From Minisyncoccota bacterium (GTDB lineage: Bacteria; Patescibacteriota; Minisyncoccia; Phycocordibacterales; UBA918), in contig JALHRC010000002.1 in the NCBI GenBank assembly GCA_022841645.1, forward strand, positions 1 to 36,845: a DNA stretch of 36,845 nucleotides, in the 5' to 3' direction. Shown piece after piece: positions 24,297 through 32,205 of the stretch. The notes beneath the pieces were generated by a model. That model worked only from the letters and a program-made list of their open reading frames with translations, was not told the DNA's origin and made no database searches. Every line of letters starts with the position of its first letter. Positions within the stretch are counted from its first letter, which is position 1. A program made the translations under genes and the position numbers.

Positions 24297-25505
24297 ATGC
24301 GCGTGCAAGACTTGGCTCAGCTTTCTACCCGTATGTTTAAGACTAACCCACTTCGTACGTGGCTCACTATTCTTGGTATGGGAGTGGGCACGGGTGCAGT
24401 GGTAGTGCTTGTGGGTTTAGGTTTTGGACTACAAAAGATCATCCTTGAACAGATCGTGTTCGGTGAGACGCTACTTTCACTGGGTGTCTCAGCCACCGGC
24501 GCTCAGGGACTCACACTCACCAGCGAAACACTCACTGATTTTGAAAATATGGATGAAGTGCTTGACGCCTCGCCGTTAGCCCGTTTTCCGGCTCTAATAA
24601 CGTACAAGGGTCTTACCGGGAATGTTTTTGTGCAGGGTGTAGAGCCGCCCTACCTACGTTATGCGGGTATTGCAGCGAGCGCTGGTACAGCCTTTACCGA
24701 TGAAGATGCCGGCGACGCGAATTCGATTATGCTTTCGCCGGCAGTTTTAAAACTTTTCGGTATTGATGAACCCGATGAATTTATTGGTGAGCGTGTTTCC
24801 TTGCGGCTTTTGGTACCGGCAGACGACGGCACTGATGTCATTAATGAAGTAATTATCGATAAAGAATATACGGTGCGTGGTGTGACTAAAGAAGAGGGTG
24901 TACTTAATGCCATGATGATGATGCCGGAATTGCGTAATTATGTTGGCATTGAGGAATTTGAACGTATTCAAGTGCGGGTGGATACCAATCAAAATCTACC
25001 CATCGTTGAAGAGCGGCTCATCGGTCTTGGTTACCGGGTAAGTGCTCTTTCTAAGACTGTCGAGCAGGCCTCCAAGATTTTCCAAGGAGTGCAAGCGGTA
25101 CTAGCGACATTTGGCGGCATTGCACTCCTCGTTTCTGCTATTGGTATGTTTAACACCATGACAGTAACGCTCCTTGAACGGACGAAGGAAATTGGCATTA
25201 TGCGCACTCTGGGAGCCTCACCAAATGACGTTAAATATCTCTTCGTGTCTGAATCGATCGTTGTAGGCTTTATGGGGGGCGTCAGTGGTATCGTGATGGG
25301 GGTATCCTTAGGTGTGGCTGTTAATGTTTTTCTCAATCTTCTCGCTAGTCAATTCGGTGGTCAGGCAGTTGCTCTGTTTTCCTTTCCGCTCACGTTTTTA
25401 TTGTTCATCGCTCTCTTCTCCGCGGCAGTGGGGTACCTTACTGGTATCTTTCCAGCCCGTCGAGCCTCTAAACTGAATCCACTCGACGCCATTCGTTATG
25501 AATAG
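24297..25505 (+). CDS. ABC transporter permease (MacB/FtsX family)
   Basis: MacB-like N-terminus (NPLRTWLTILGMGVGTGAVVVLVGLG), FtsX core (ALLVSAIGMFNTMTVTLLERTKEIGIMRTLGAS..), end FPARRASKLNPLDAIRYE; one nt after the ATPase stop. Confidence 0.95.
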   Translation: MRVQDLAQLSTRMFKTNPLRTWLTILGMGVGTGAVVVLVGLGFGLQKIILEQIVFGETLLSLGVSATGAQGLTLTSETLTDFENMDEVLDASPLARFPALITYKGLTGNVFVQGVEPPYLRYAGIAASAGTAFTDEDAGDANSIMLSPAVLKLFGIDEPDEFIGERVSLRLLVPADDGTDVINEVIIDKEYTVRGVTKEEGVLNAMMMMPELRNYVGIEEFERIQVRVDTNQNLPIVEERLIGLGYRVSALSKTVEQASKIFQGVQAVLATFGGIALLVSAIGMFNTMTVTLLERTKEIGIMRTLGASPNDVKYLFVSESIVVGFMGGVSGIVMGVSLGVAVNVFLNLLASQFGGQAVALFSFPLTFLLFIALFSAAVGYLTGIFPARRASKLNPLDAIRYE

Positions 25506-25589
25506 AGTATCCATGTGTGCATAAGTAGTGCATAACCCTGTTGAAAGTCGCGTACAATGATGTGGACTAATTAGCAACCATTTTTAAGT

Positions 25590-27446
25590 ATGTCGTACAA
25601 CGTAGATAATCTTCCGCAGTTCGTGAACACCGCTGGAAAAATCACCATTCTCACCGCTGTCGTAGGCTTGGCGGTGTTTGTCCTAGCGTTTTTGTTTAAC
25701 GCTGGAACCAATGAGCTCATGAAAGCTGAAGCGACCTCTACCGCCTCGACGACACTCACAGTGCTCAACACTCCCCCACAATGGGATATTTTTGCTTTTG
25801 AGGAAACGGAATCCTCAACCTCGTCTCCAACAAACTCTGGACGGCAAATCGCCTGGGTGGGCACTGCGTCAGACTCAAATGCTCAGCCGTACTTCCTTAT
25901 TGTTTGTAGCAGCAGCGCGACACCAACTGCTCGAGCTAATAACACCCCATATTGTAACGCTACCTCGTCGCTGTGGGCGGTGTCAGCGTCTACTACCAGT
26001 GGTACACAGGCTCGAGCAGCAACCACAACAACTGAGGTCGCACCGTACGCAGAGCTTAACGACTGGTATGCCTGGGTATGTGACTACGATACTGTAAACC
26101 CACGTTGCAACAACGTGGCCTCACAGGGTATCTCAGCAACAAACTCCTCACCATTCCATGTAAATCGTCGCCCTGTCTTTACAGACTTCTATAACAACTC
26201 ACCGGCAAATCCCGGTGCATCGTTCACCTTCTTCTCGACATCCTCAGATCCTGACAGTACCGGTGGCGATGATGTGATTAGGCTACACGTTTGTAACGAA
26301 AATGACTTCAGCACCACCACATCTATGTGTGGAGCCGGTGGCTACATAGCTAGTACGAGTCCAGCCGTGACTGATGATGCAACAGCTGTTTATACCCTGC
26401 CGCCAGTTATTCAGGACCAGCTTTACGACGCATACGGATTTATTGTTGACCAGCACGGTCACGTGGCAATCGGTTCCATCCAGGGTTCAAACGAACCATT
26501 TGAAGTAGCAAATGTTGCACCGACTGTCACTGCTGACTCAATTAATATCAATGGCGGTCTGGATATCTCCCTCACAAATCCTGCTGGGCAAACTACCGGC
26601 TACGCACTTGAGTTTGTCACCTCCGATGCCAATAGCTGCATAAACTATTTGAGTAACCCAGAAGTGGACGACGTCATTGTCTCGCTTCTCAGATCGGATA
26701 TCGGTTCAACTACCTGCAATGGTACGGCTGGGGCTTACAACCCAAATAACTGCTACCCCAGTGGCGTCGGTACTTCAACCTGGAACCTCTCTTGTGTCTC
26801 AGCTACATCCACTACTTGTGGTGGCGCTACTGACCCAACGGTTGAGTGGAACTGCACCTTCCCGCTCTGGTTCCTTACTGACCCAACTGACGCTGGCTCG
26901 CAGTTTGCCACAGCGTCATGGACAGCGTCTATTGCAGCCATTGATGACAATAATGCAACAGGAAGCTTTGCAGTCGGTACCTCAAGTACCTGGATTGATG
27001 TGCTGACGTTCCCGGCTTTGGACCTTCTCACTGATGAAATTACCTACGGTGCTCTCGAACCAGGTCAGCCCGCTGGTCCGCTGGTGGCAACGACTACCAT
27101 CGCGTCAGTTGGTAACGCAGGACTCGACCAAGACGTTGAAGGGGAGTCAATGTGTACAACATTCGGTATCAGCACGCCATGTCCTGTTTCTGCAACCTCG
27201 ACCGTCCCTGATAGCAGTCAACGCTTCTCTACGTCATCGGTAGCCTACAGTAGCGGACTCACTCTCTCATCGACCACTCCGTTTGAACTCGAAATCAATG
27301 TTCTGAAGAGCACAAGCACCTCGCTGTTCGCTCAGGGCATCACATACTGGGGAATCCAAGTACCTGGAACGGTAACCCTCGCAGGCTCGTATACTGGCCT
27401 TAACACCTTCTACGCAGTGGTGTCGGAACCTGACGAGTGGGATTAA
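25590..27446 (+). CDS. Membrane-anchored Cys-containing surface protein (618 aa) sharing its C-terminal module with the giant protein
   Basis: N-terminal TM (ITILTAVVGLAVFVLAFLF); C-terminus DEITYGALEPGQ...IASVGNAGLDQDVEG...QRFSTSSVAY...ITYWGIQVP parallels the giant C-terminus DALINYGALEPTT...VRNLGNVALDVEVEG...QKFSTSTFTY...VFWGIAVP. Confidence 0.9.
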   Translation: MSYNVDNLPQFVNTAGKITILTAVVGLAVFVLAFLFNAGTNELMKAEATSTASTTLTVLNTPPQWDIFAFEETESSTSSPTNSGRQIAWVGTASDSNAQPYFLIVCSSSATPTARANNTPYCNATSSLWAVSASTTSGTQARAATTTTEVAPYAELNDWYAWVCDYDTVNPRCNNVASQGISATNSSPFHVNRRPVFTDFYNNSPANPGASFTFFSTSSDPDSTGGDDVIRLHVCNENDFSTTTSMCGAGGYIASTSPAVTDDATAVYTLPPVIQDQLYDAYGFIVDQHGHVAIGSIQGSNEPFEVANVAPTVTADSININGGLDISLTNPAGQTTGYALEFVTSDANSCINYLSNPEVDDVIVSLLRSDIGSTTCNGTAGAYNPNNCYPSGVGTSTWNLSCVSATSTTCGGATDPTVEWNCTFPLWFLTDPTDAGSQFATASWTASIAAIDDNNATGSFAVGTSSTWIDVLTFPALDLLTDEITYGALEPGQPAGPLVATTTIASVGNAGLDQDVEGESMCTTFGISTPCPVSATSTVPDSSQRFSTSSVAYSSGLTLSSTTPFELEINVLKSTSTSLFAQGITYWGIQVPGTVTLAGSYTGLNTFYAVVSEPDEWD

Positions 27447-27468
27447 AACTCTCTCAAGTTAATTTGCA

Positions 27469-27508
27469 AAAGCAACAGCCACTGTTATCCAACAGTGGCT
27501 GTTGCTTT
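27469..27508. terminator. Perfect 18-bp inverted repeat, 4-nt loop (probable bidirectional terminator)
   Basis: aaagcaacagccactgtt(27469-27486) atcc aacagtggctgttgcttt(27491-27508), shortly after the stop of the 25590 gene. Confidence 0.85.
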
Positions 27509-27531
27509 ATGCTGGCAACGTTTGCGATAAT
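27502..27531 (+). promoter_or_regulatory. Candidate promoter overlapping the terminator 3' arm
   Basis: TTGCTT (27502-27507), 18-bp spacer, GATAAT (27526-27531); ATG at 27544 gives a leader of only a few nt. Confidence 0.45.
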
Positions 27532-27543
27532 AGTGTATCTCTC

Positions 27544-28503
27544 ATGAAGCTCTTCTGTGCACAATGGAGGCAGGCTTTTAGTTGCTTGTTGTTCTTATTT
27601 ATTCTGTTTGTGCCAGAGCTGGCTTCTGCCAGTTTTGGCATTACCCCACCGTATGTTCGCAATACCAGTCTGACGCGCAATACCACCTATGAGCAACAAA
27701 TCCTTCTTGTTCGTGGTGATCCCAGTATTCCTCTGCGTGCACAAATAATTGTTGATGCCCCGGAAATTGCTAGTTGGATTGAAATCGTTGAGGGTACATC
27801 GGTGCCGCTTCCGCGGGGGGAGCAAAAGGTTCCTATGACTGTGCGCGTTAAAGTTCCCAGTGATGCTGAGTTTAAGGATTACGAAGGTATCATTCGTATT
27901 CGCACCGTGCCTGATACTGACGCGGTTAATGCAGGTGCGGTAAATATTTCACTCGGTGCTCAGGTAAAAATTGATCTTAGTGTGATTGACCGGGTGATCG
28001 AAGACTTCCGCATCCGTAAAGTGTCGCTGTCGGACCTCAATGAGGGTAGTAAGTTGGCGTGGCTCTTCTTCCCAGGAAAGATCCGCTTCGGCATGTTGCT
28101 TGAGAATACCGGGAATGTTGACATTGCTCCCTCACGAGTGGAGTTTAAAATTTACGACTTTGCTGGAAATGTTCTCTTGGAAGAAACACGCAACCTCGGG
28201 AAAATTACCAAAGTGGCACCGTATGCTACCGAGGAGGTGATTGCTGAATTGCCCACCCGTCTCCCTGAAGGTAACTACTTTGTGCGCTTCAGTATATTTA
28301 ACGGTGACGAGTTCAAGCATGGCGGAGAGCTCAATATGTCTATTCTTCCATACGGAACACTCGAAGCAGCGGGCTTTGGGTTCATGGGACTGTCTTTCAT
28401 GCACAAGCTGTCTCTTTTGATACCACTCTTTACGCTCGTCATACTTGTCCTGTATGGCCTCTATAACGTCCGTGAGCGTAGACGACGTACTTCGCGTGCG
28501 TAG
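27544..28503 (+). CDS. Secreted, C-terminally membrane-anchored protein, DUF916/DUF3324-like (WxL-interacting-protein-like) architecture
   Basis: Signal peptide from MKLFCAQWRQAFSCLLFLFILFVPELASA; ectodomain FGITPPYVRN...LRAQIIVD...KVPSDAEFKDYEGIIRIRT...; second domain LLENTGNVDIAPSRVEFKIYDFAGNVLLEE...LPEGNYFVRF; C-terminal TM then RERRRRTSRA. ORF track start 27502 judged too early. Confidence 0.8.
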   Translation: MKLFCAQWRQAFSCLLFLFILFVPELASASFGITPPYVRNTSLTRNTTYEQQILLVRGDPSIPLRAQIIVDAPEIASWIEIVEGTSVPLPRGEQKVPMTVRVKVPSDAEFKDYEGIIRIRTVPDTDAVNAGAVNISLGAQVKIDLSVIDRVIEDFRIRKVSLSDLNEGSKLAWLFFPGKIRFGMLLENTGNVDIAPSRVEFKIYDFAGNVLLEETRNLGKITKVAPYATEEVIAELPTRLPEGNYFVRFSIFNGDEFKHGGELNMSILPYGTLEAAGFGFMGLSFMHKLSLLIPLFTLVILVLYGLYNVRERRRRTSRA

Positions 28504-28506
28504 TTT

Positions 28507-29613
28507 ATGCGTCTCGCTCTTATCATTGCCGCACTTTCAATCGTGTCGGTCCCGCTCGTTACGAGCGGAGCCACTATAGCAACTACCACCACATCACTGT
28601 CAGTAAGTATTTGCGGTAATTCTATCGTTGATGATGGCGAACAGTGTGACGTACCTGGTGAGACGGGTGTCTATAGCACAACCATCACGGGACGACAGTG
28701 CAATGCCGTGTGTTCATTTGGTCCATACTGTGGAGATGGTATTTTGCAAACTACCTATACCGAAGAGTGTGACGACGGCAACAACGACAACGCTGACTTT
28801 TGTTCAGCTACCTGCAAAATTGAGCCAGCAGGCTCGGGTGGCGGCGGCGCCTCCGGCGGTGGCTCGGGTGGCGGCGGTGGCTCTAGTCGTGACCTTGGTG
28901 AATCGCAAATTAGTATTTCAGGGCGTGCTTACCCTGGTCGAACTATTAACATCCTGCTTGATACAGAGTCAGTGGGATCAGTGCAGGCTGATTCGCAAGG
29001 TCGTTTTGAATTTACAACTGATGCCTCACCTGGCACAGCTACGCTTGGTATTTGGGCAAACGATAGTAGTGGTACCCGTTCGATTACGCTCAACTCTACC
29101 TTTGACGTTACTCAAGGAGCAATCACTAACGTTAATGGACTGATACTGCCTCCCACCATTCGCGTTTCCAACACCAATCCAAATCCTGGTGACACCGTCA
29201 CAGTAAGTGGGCAGTCAATCCCGAACGCACGAATTGAAGTACAGGTAGGTAGTGGTGCACGCACGCTTACGGCGAGCTCATCGCCGGCGGGGCAATGGCA
29301 GGCAACACTAAATACTTCCGGATTGTCGGCCGCTGAGTACACCTTGCGGGCTCGTTCCCTGAGCGGTAGTGGGTCACTTTCCGGTCAAAGTAATTTTAGT
29401 AGTGCCATTCAACTCTTCTTGGGAGTAGACGGTGAGGCGGCCGCCCCTTCAGACCTCAACCGTGACAATAAAATTAACTTAACAGACTTCTCAATCCTCA
29501 TTTTTTGGTGGGGAACTAACGGTGGTGATTCAAATCCGAGTGCAGACATAAATGGAAATGGTCGTGTTGCACTCGAAGATTTTTCGATTTTACTTTTTAA
29601 CTGGTCTGGCTAA
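28507..29613 (+). CDS. Secreted protein with DUF4215-like Cys-rich repeat, Gly/Ser linker, Ig-like repeats and C-terminal dockerin-like domain
   Basis: CGDGILQTTYTEECDDGNNDNADFCSATC; GSGGGGASGGGSGGGGGSS; C-terminus DLNRDNKINLTDFSILIFWWG...ADINGNGRVALEDFSILLFNW (paired Ca-loop motifs). Confidence 0.9.
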   Translation: MRLALIIAALSIVSVPLVTSGATIATTTTSLSVSICGNSIVDDGEQCDVPGETGVYSTTITGRQCNAVCSFGPYCGDGILQTTYTEECDDGNNDNADFCSATCKIEPAGSGGGGASGGGSGGGGGSSRDLGESQISISGRAYPGRTINILLDTESVGSVQADSQGRFEFTTDASPGTATLGIWANDSSGTRSITLNSTFDVTQGAITNVNGLILPPTIRVSNTNPNPGDTVTVSGQSIPNARIEVQVGSGARTLTASSSPAGQWQATLNTSGLSAAEYTLRARSLSGSGSLSGQSNFSSAIQLFLGVDGEAAAPSDLNRDNKINLTDFSILIFWWGTNGGDSNPSADINGNGRVALEDFSILLFNWSG

Positions 29614-29657
29614 CACAAATTTTGTGTATAACTCACGCGTGTGCACGAGTAACCGCG

Positions 29658-29663
29658 TAGAAT
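29658..29663 (+). promoter_or_regulatory. Candidate -10 (TAGAAT) ahead of the structured leader
   Basis: TAGAAT 7 bp before the 5' arm of the closing stem; no convincing -35. Confidence 0.3.
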
Positions 29664-29669
29664 GAAGTT

Positions 29670-29882
29670 GTATCTGCTACGGAGGTGAACAATTAGTGTC
29701 ACTGCATCGCAGTCGCGAGCGATGGATGCTTCAGCCGAGTGTTACGTCGCAGATACGTTTACGGTTTATTTCGGTAGGTTGGTGTGGAGACCGTCCTAGC
29801 GAGGGAGTAATCCCAAATTCTGTTCTACGTGGTGTGTCGCGCACTCAAAGACCAGACCGTAGGCTAACAACGTAGAGAAACC
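29670..29882 (+). ncRNA. Structured 5' leader candidate of the 29883 surface-protein gene
   Basis: gtatctgc(29670-29677)/gcagatac(29749-29756) perfect 8-bp closing stem; inner catcgc(29705-29710)/gcgatg(29719-29724) stem; further ctacg..cgtag and gtgtg/cgcac pairings downstream; no credible ORF. Confidence 0.5.
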
Positions 29883-31028
29883 ATGAGTACAACGAGAACC
29901 TCGTTCTCGTTGCTCCAAGCTACTGCTTTGATTGCAATTCTGGCGACCATTTTATGGTCAATTGGATTGTCATCATTCCGCTACGCGGAAGCAGCAAATG
30001 TCACGTCGTTTAGCGACACCCTGAGCGATTCAGCACCAAGTGTCGTTTCAAACCACACCCTCACGTTCAATACTCCAAACGGAGTAGCGGCAGGAGGTAC
30101 AATTGTTATCACGTTCCCAGGCGGCTTCGGAGGAATCACCGGCATCGATTTTGGAGATATTGACCTCGCGGTCAACAGCTCTGACGTCACTCTTGCTGGA
30201 AGTCCATCTGGCGCTACATGGGGAGCAACCACCACTGCTACCACGATTACGCTCACAAGCGGATCTGGTACGATCGCGAGCAGTGCGACGGTTACAATTG
30301 AAGTGGGAACAAACGCTACGTTTGGTACTACTGGAGACGAGCGCATCACTAATCCTGGTGTAGGTTCGTATGAAATCAATGTTGCCGTTGGGACCCTCGA
30401 TGGTGGCGCTACCCGCGTTGCTATCTTAAGTCCAGTAGAGGTAACTGCTTCAGTAGACACCATTCTAGAGTTTGAAGTAAACGGTCTCGGGGAAGGAAAT
30501 ACCATCAACAGTACAACCACCACCGGTTCATCATCGGCCACCGCCATTCCATTTGGTGAGTTGCAAGCTGGTGTAGCAACTACGGTTGCGCAAGAATTGA
30601 TAGTGTCGACAAACGCAAGTAACGGCTTTGTCGTTACCGTGCAAGTTGACGGCCAACTCGTTTCAGCTACTGGAGCTGACATCGACGGCTTTATCGAGGG
30701 CGCGTACACTAGTACACCAACTCTGTGGCAAGGACCAGTGCCCTCTATCGGGAACGAAGAAACCTATGGACACTGGGGTATAACCACAAATGATGATTCA
30801 GTAGGAGTTGGACTGACCGACCTCTTCGGTGTCGGTGGTTCTGGCAACCGCTACGTCTCAGCCTCAACCACACCGGTTGAAGTATTTAGACACAACGGCC
30901 CAGCCGATGGTACTAGCCCTAGCATCGGACAGACCGAAGTGGGCTACCAGATCCAGATTTCGTCGCTGCAAGAGGCGGGTGACGACTATAGCGCTACGCT
31001 GACATACGTAGCAACGCCAGTGTTCTAA
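29883..31028 (+). CDS. Secreted surface protein (381 aa), possible S-layer or abundant envelope protein
   Basis: N-terminal hydrophobic/signal segment; beta-rich S/T/G-rich body; C-terminus IPFGELQAG...LIVSTNASNGFVVTVQ...GDDYSATLTYVATPVF. Confidence 0.9.
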   Translation: MSTTRTSFSLLQATALIAILATILWSIGLSSFRYAEAANVTSFSDTLSDSAPSVVSNHTLTFNTPNGVAAGGTIVITFPGGFGGITGIDFGDIDLAVNSSDVTLAGSPSGATWGATTTATTITLTSGSGTIASSATVTIEVGTNATFGTTGDERITNPGVGSYEINVAVGTLDGGATRVAILSPVEVTASVDTILEFEVNGLGEGNTINSTTTTGSSSATAIPFGELQAGVATTVAQELIVSTNASNGFVVTVQVDGQLVSATGADIDGFIEGAYTSTPTLWQGPVPSIGNEETYGHWGITTNDDSVGVGLTDLFGVGGSGNRYVSASTTPVEVFRHNGPADGTSPSIGQTEVGYQIQISSLQEAGDDYSATLTYVATPVF

Positions 31029-31061
31029 CGAGATCATAGGCTCTAAGCTTGGAGTTAACAC

Positions 31062-31097
31062 AAAAAACCCAATCTCCCACCACGAGGTGGGTTTTTT
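31062..31097. terminator. Rho-independent terminator
   Basis: cccacc(31076-31081) acga ggtggg(31086-31091) tttttt; flanking aaaaaa upstream makes it bidirectional. Confidence 0.9.
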
Positions 31098-31152
31098 GTT
31101 TCTAAAAAAGTGGTGTCCACAAAGCTAAAACTGATTTCATCGAGGGGCGGGG

Positions 31153-31158
31153 TATACT
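31153..31158 (+). promoter_or_regulatory. Candidate -10 (TATACT) for the cohesin gene cluster
   Basis: TATACT 12 nt upstream of ATG at 31171; implies a very short leader. Confidence 0.4.
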
Positions 31159-31170
31159 CTATACATAAAC

Positions 31171-32205
31171 ATGGCCAGATTACTCTGTGTGGTGTGTGGT
31201 GTACTCGTATGGTTTTCACCAACTGTTGCCGACGCTGCGAGTCTATATCTTGATCCCGCCTCCAGCACCATTAATCGTGGTGATTCTGTTACTGTGGCGA
31301 TCCGTGTCGATACTGATGAGGCCGCCGGTGAATGTATCAACGCCGTCGATGGCACCATCGTCTTTGATGACAGTATCCAGCCAGTTGACGTGTCGCTCGG
31401 ACAGTCGATCATCAGCCTGTGGGTGGAAGCTCCGGTCCTTGCCCCTGGCGCTCGTTCAATAAGTTTTGCGGGTGGAATTCCAAACGGCTATTGCGGACGC
31501 ATTGCTGGCGACCCACGGCTCTCAAATGTAATTGCTGAGGTGGTGTTTCGTTCGCCCGGACTACAAATTGGAGGTGGTGAGTCGGTAAACCAAGCCACGG
31601 TAAGTCTTAGAGAAGATTCGGCCGTGTATCTCAATGACGGAGCAGGTACCAAGGCTACACTTTCTCTCTATCCTGCTGTCATCTATCTCTCGCCCGGCGC
31701 TGGCTCTACTATCAATGACACCTGGCGAACTGCAGTTCAAAATGACTCGACCCCACCACAAGAATTCAGCATCACCTTGGGGCAATACGGCTCGTCATTT
31801 AACGGGCAATATTTCATTGAGTTTAATACCACTGATAAGGAAACTGGCCTGAGCCATTACGAAGTAATGGAAGAAGCTTCTGGAGAGTTTGCTCGTTTTC
31901 GCTGGGGCCGCACTGACGCACCGTGGGTAGCGGCACGTAGTCCGTATGTTCTTAAGGATCAGTCACTGAATTCTGTTATTTTGGTGCGTGCCATTGACAA
32001 AGCAGGTAATGAATACGTGGCAACATTAATTCCAGAGGAATCCCTCCGTACGATCTCTCGTGAGCGGCTTCTTATGGTAGGAATTGCCGTTGCTTCGCTC
32101 ATGGTACTAATTGCAGTTGTCGTGCTTTCACTGTGGTGGTACCGCCGCCGCATGCGGGGTAGTGAGGATAATGTAGTCACCCCGCAGTCACCAGATCACG
32201 TATGA
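31171..32205 (+). CDS. Cohesin-like domain protein with C-terminal TM anchor (344 aa)
   Basis: Signal peptide; ASLYLDPASSTINRGDSVTVAIRVDTDE...INAVDGTIVFDDSIQPVDVSLGQSIISLWVEAP...ISFAGGIPNGY; C-terminal TM LLMVGIAVASLMVLIAVVVLSLWWYRRR. Confidence 0.85.
   Translation: MARLLCVVCGVLVWFSPTVADAASLYLDPASSTINRGDSVTVAIRVDTDEAAGECINAVDGTIVFDDSIQPVDVSLGQSIISLWVEAPVLAPGARSISFAGGIPNGYCGRIAGDPRLSNVIAEVVFRSPGLQIGGGESVNQATVSLREDSAVYLNDGAGTKATLSLYPAVIYLSPGAGSTINDTWRTAVQNDSTPPQEFSITLGQYGSSFNGQYFIEFNTTDKETGLSHYEVMEEASGEFARFRWGRTDAPWVAARSPYVLKDQSLNSVILVRAIDKAGNEYVATLIPEESLRTISRERLLMVGIAVASLMVLIAVVVLSLWWYRRRMRGSEDNVVTPQSPDHV

Noticed and set aside
27502-27543. ORF-track start at 27502 for the DUF916-like gene
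   Set aside because: It lies inside the terminator arm and candidate promoter; the signal peptide begins at the ATG at 27544.
29670-29882. tmRNA, RNase P RNA or SRP RNA for the structured leader
   Set aside because: None of the conserved signatures of those RNAs were recognised; kept as an unclassified leader.
29981-30709. Antisense 242-aa ORF opposite the 29883 surface gene
   Set aside because: Low-complexity V/P/S/T sequence mirroring the sense gene; no promoter, RBS or domain evidence.
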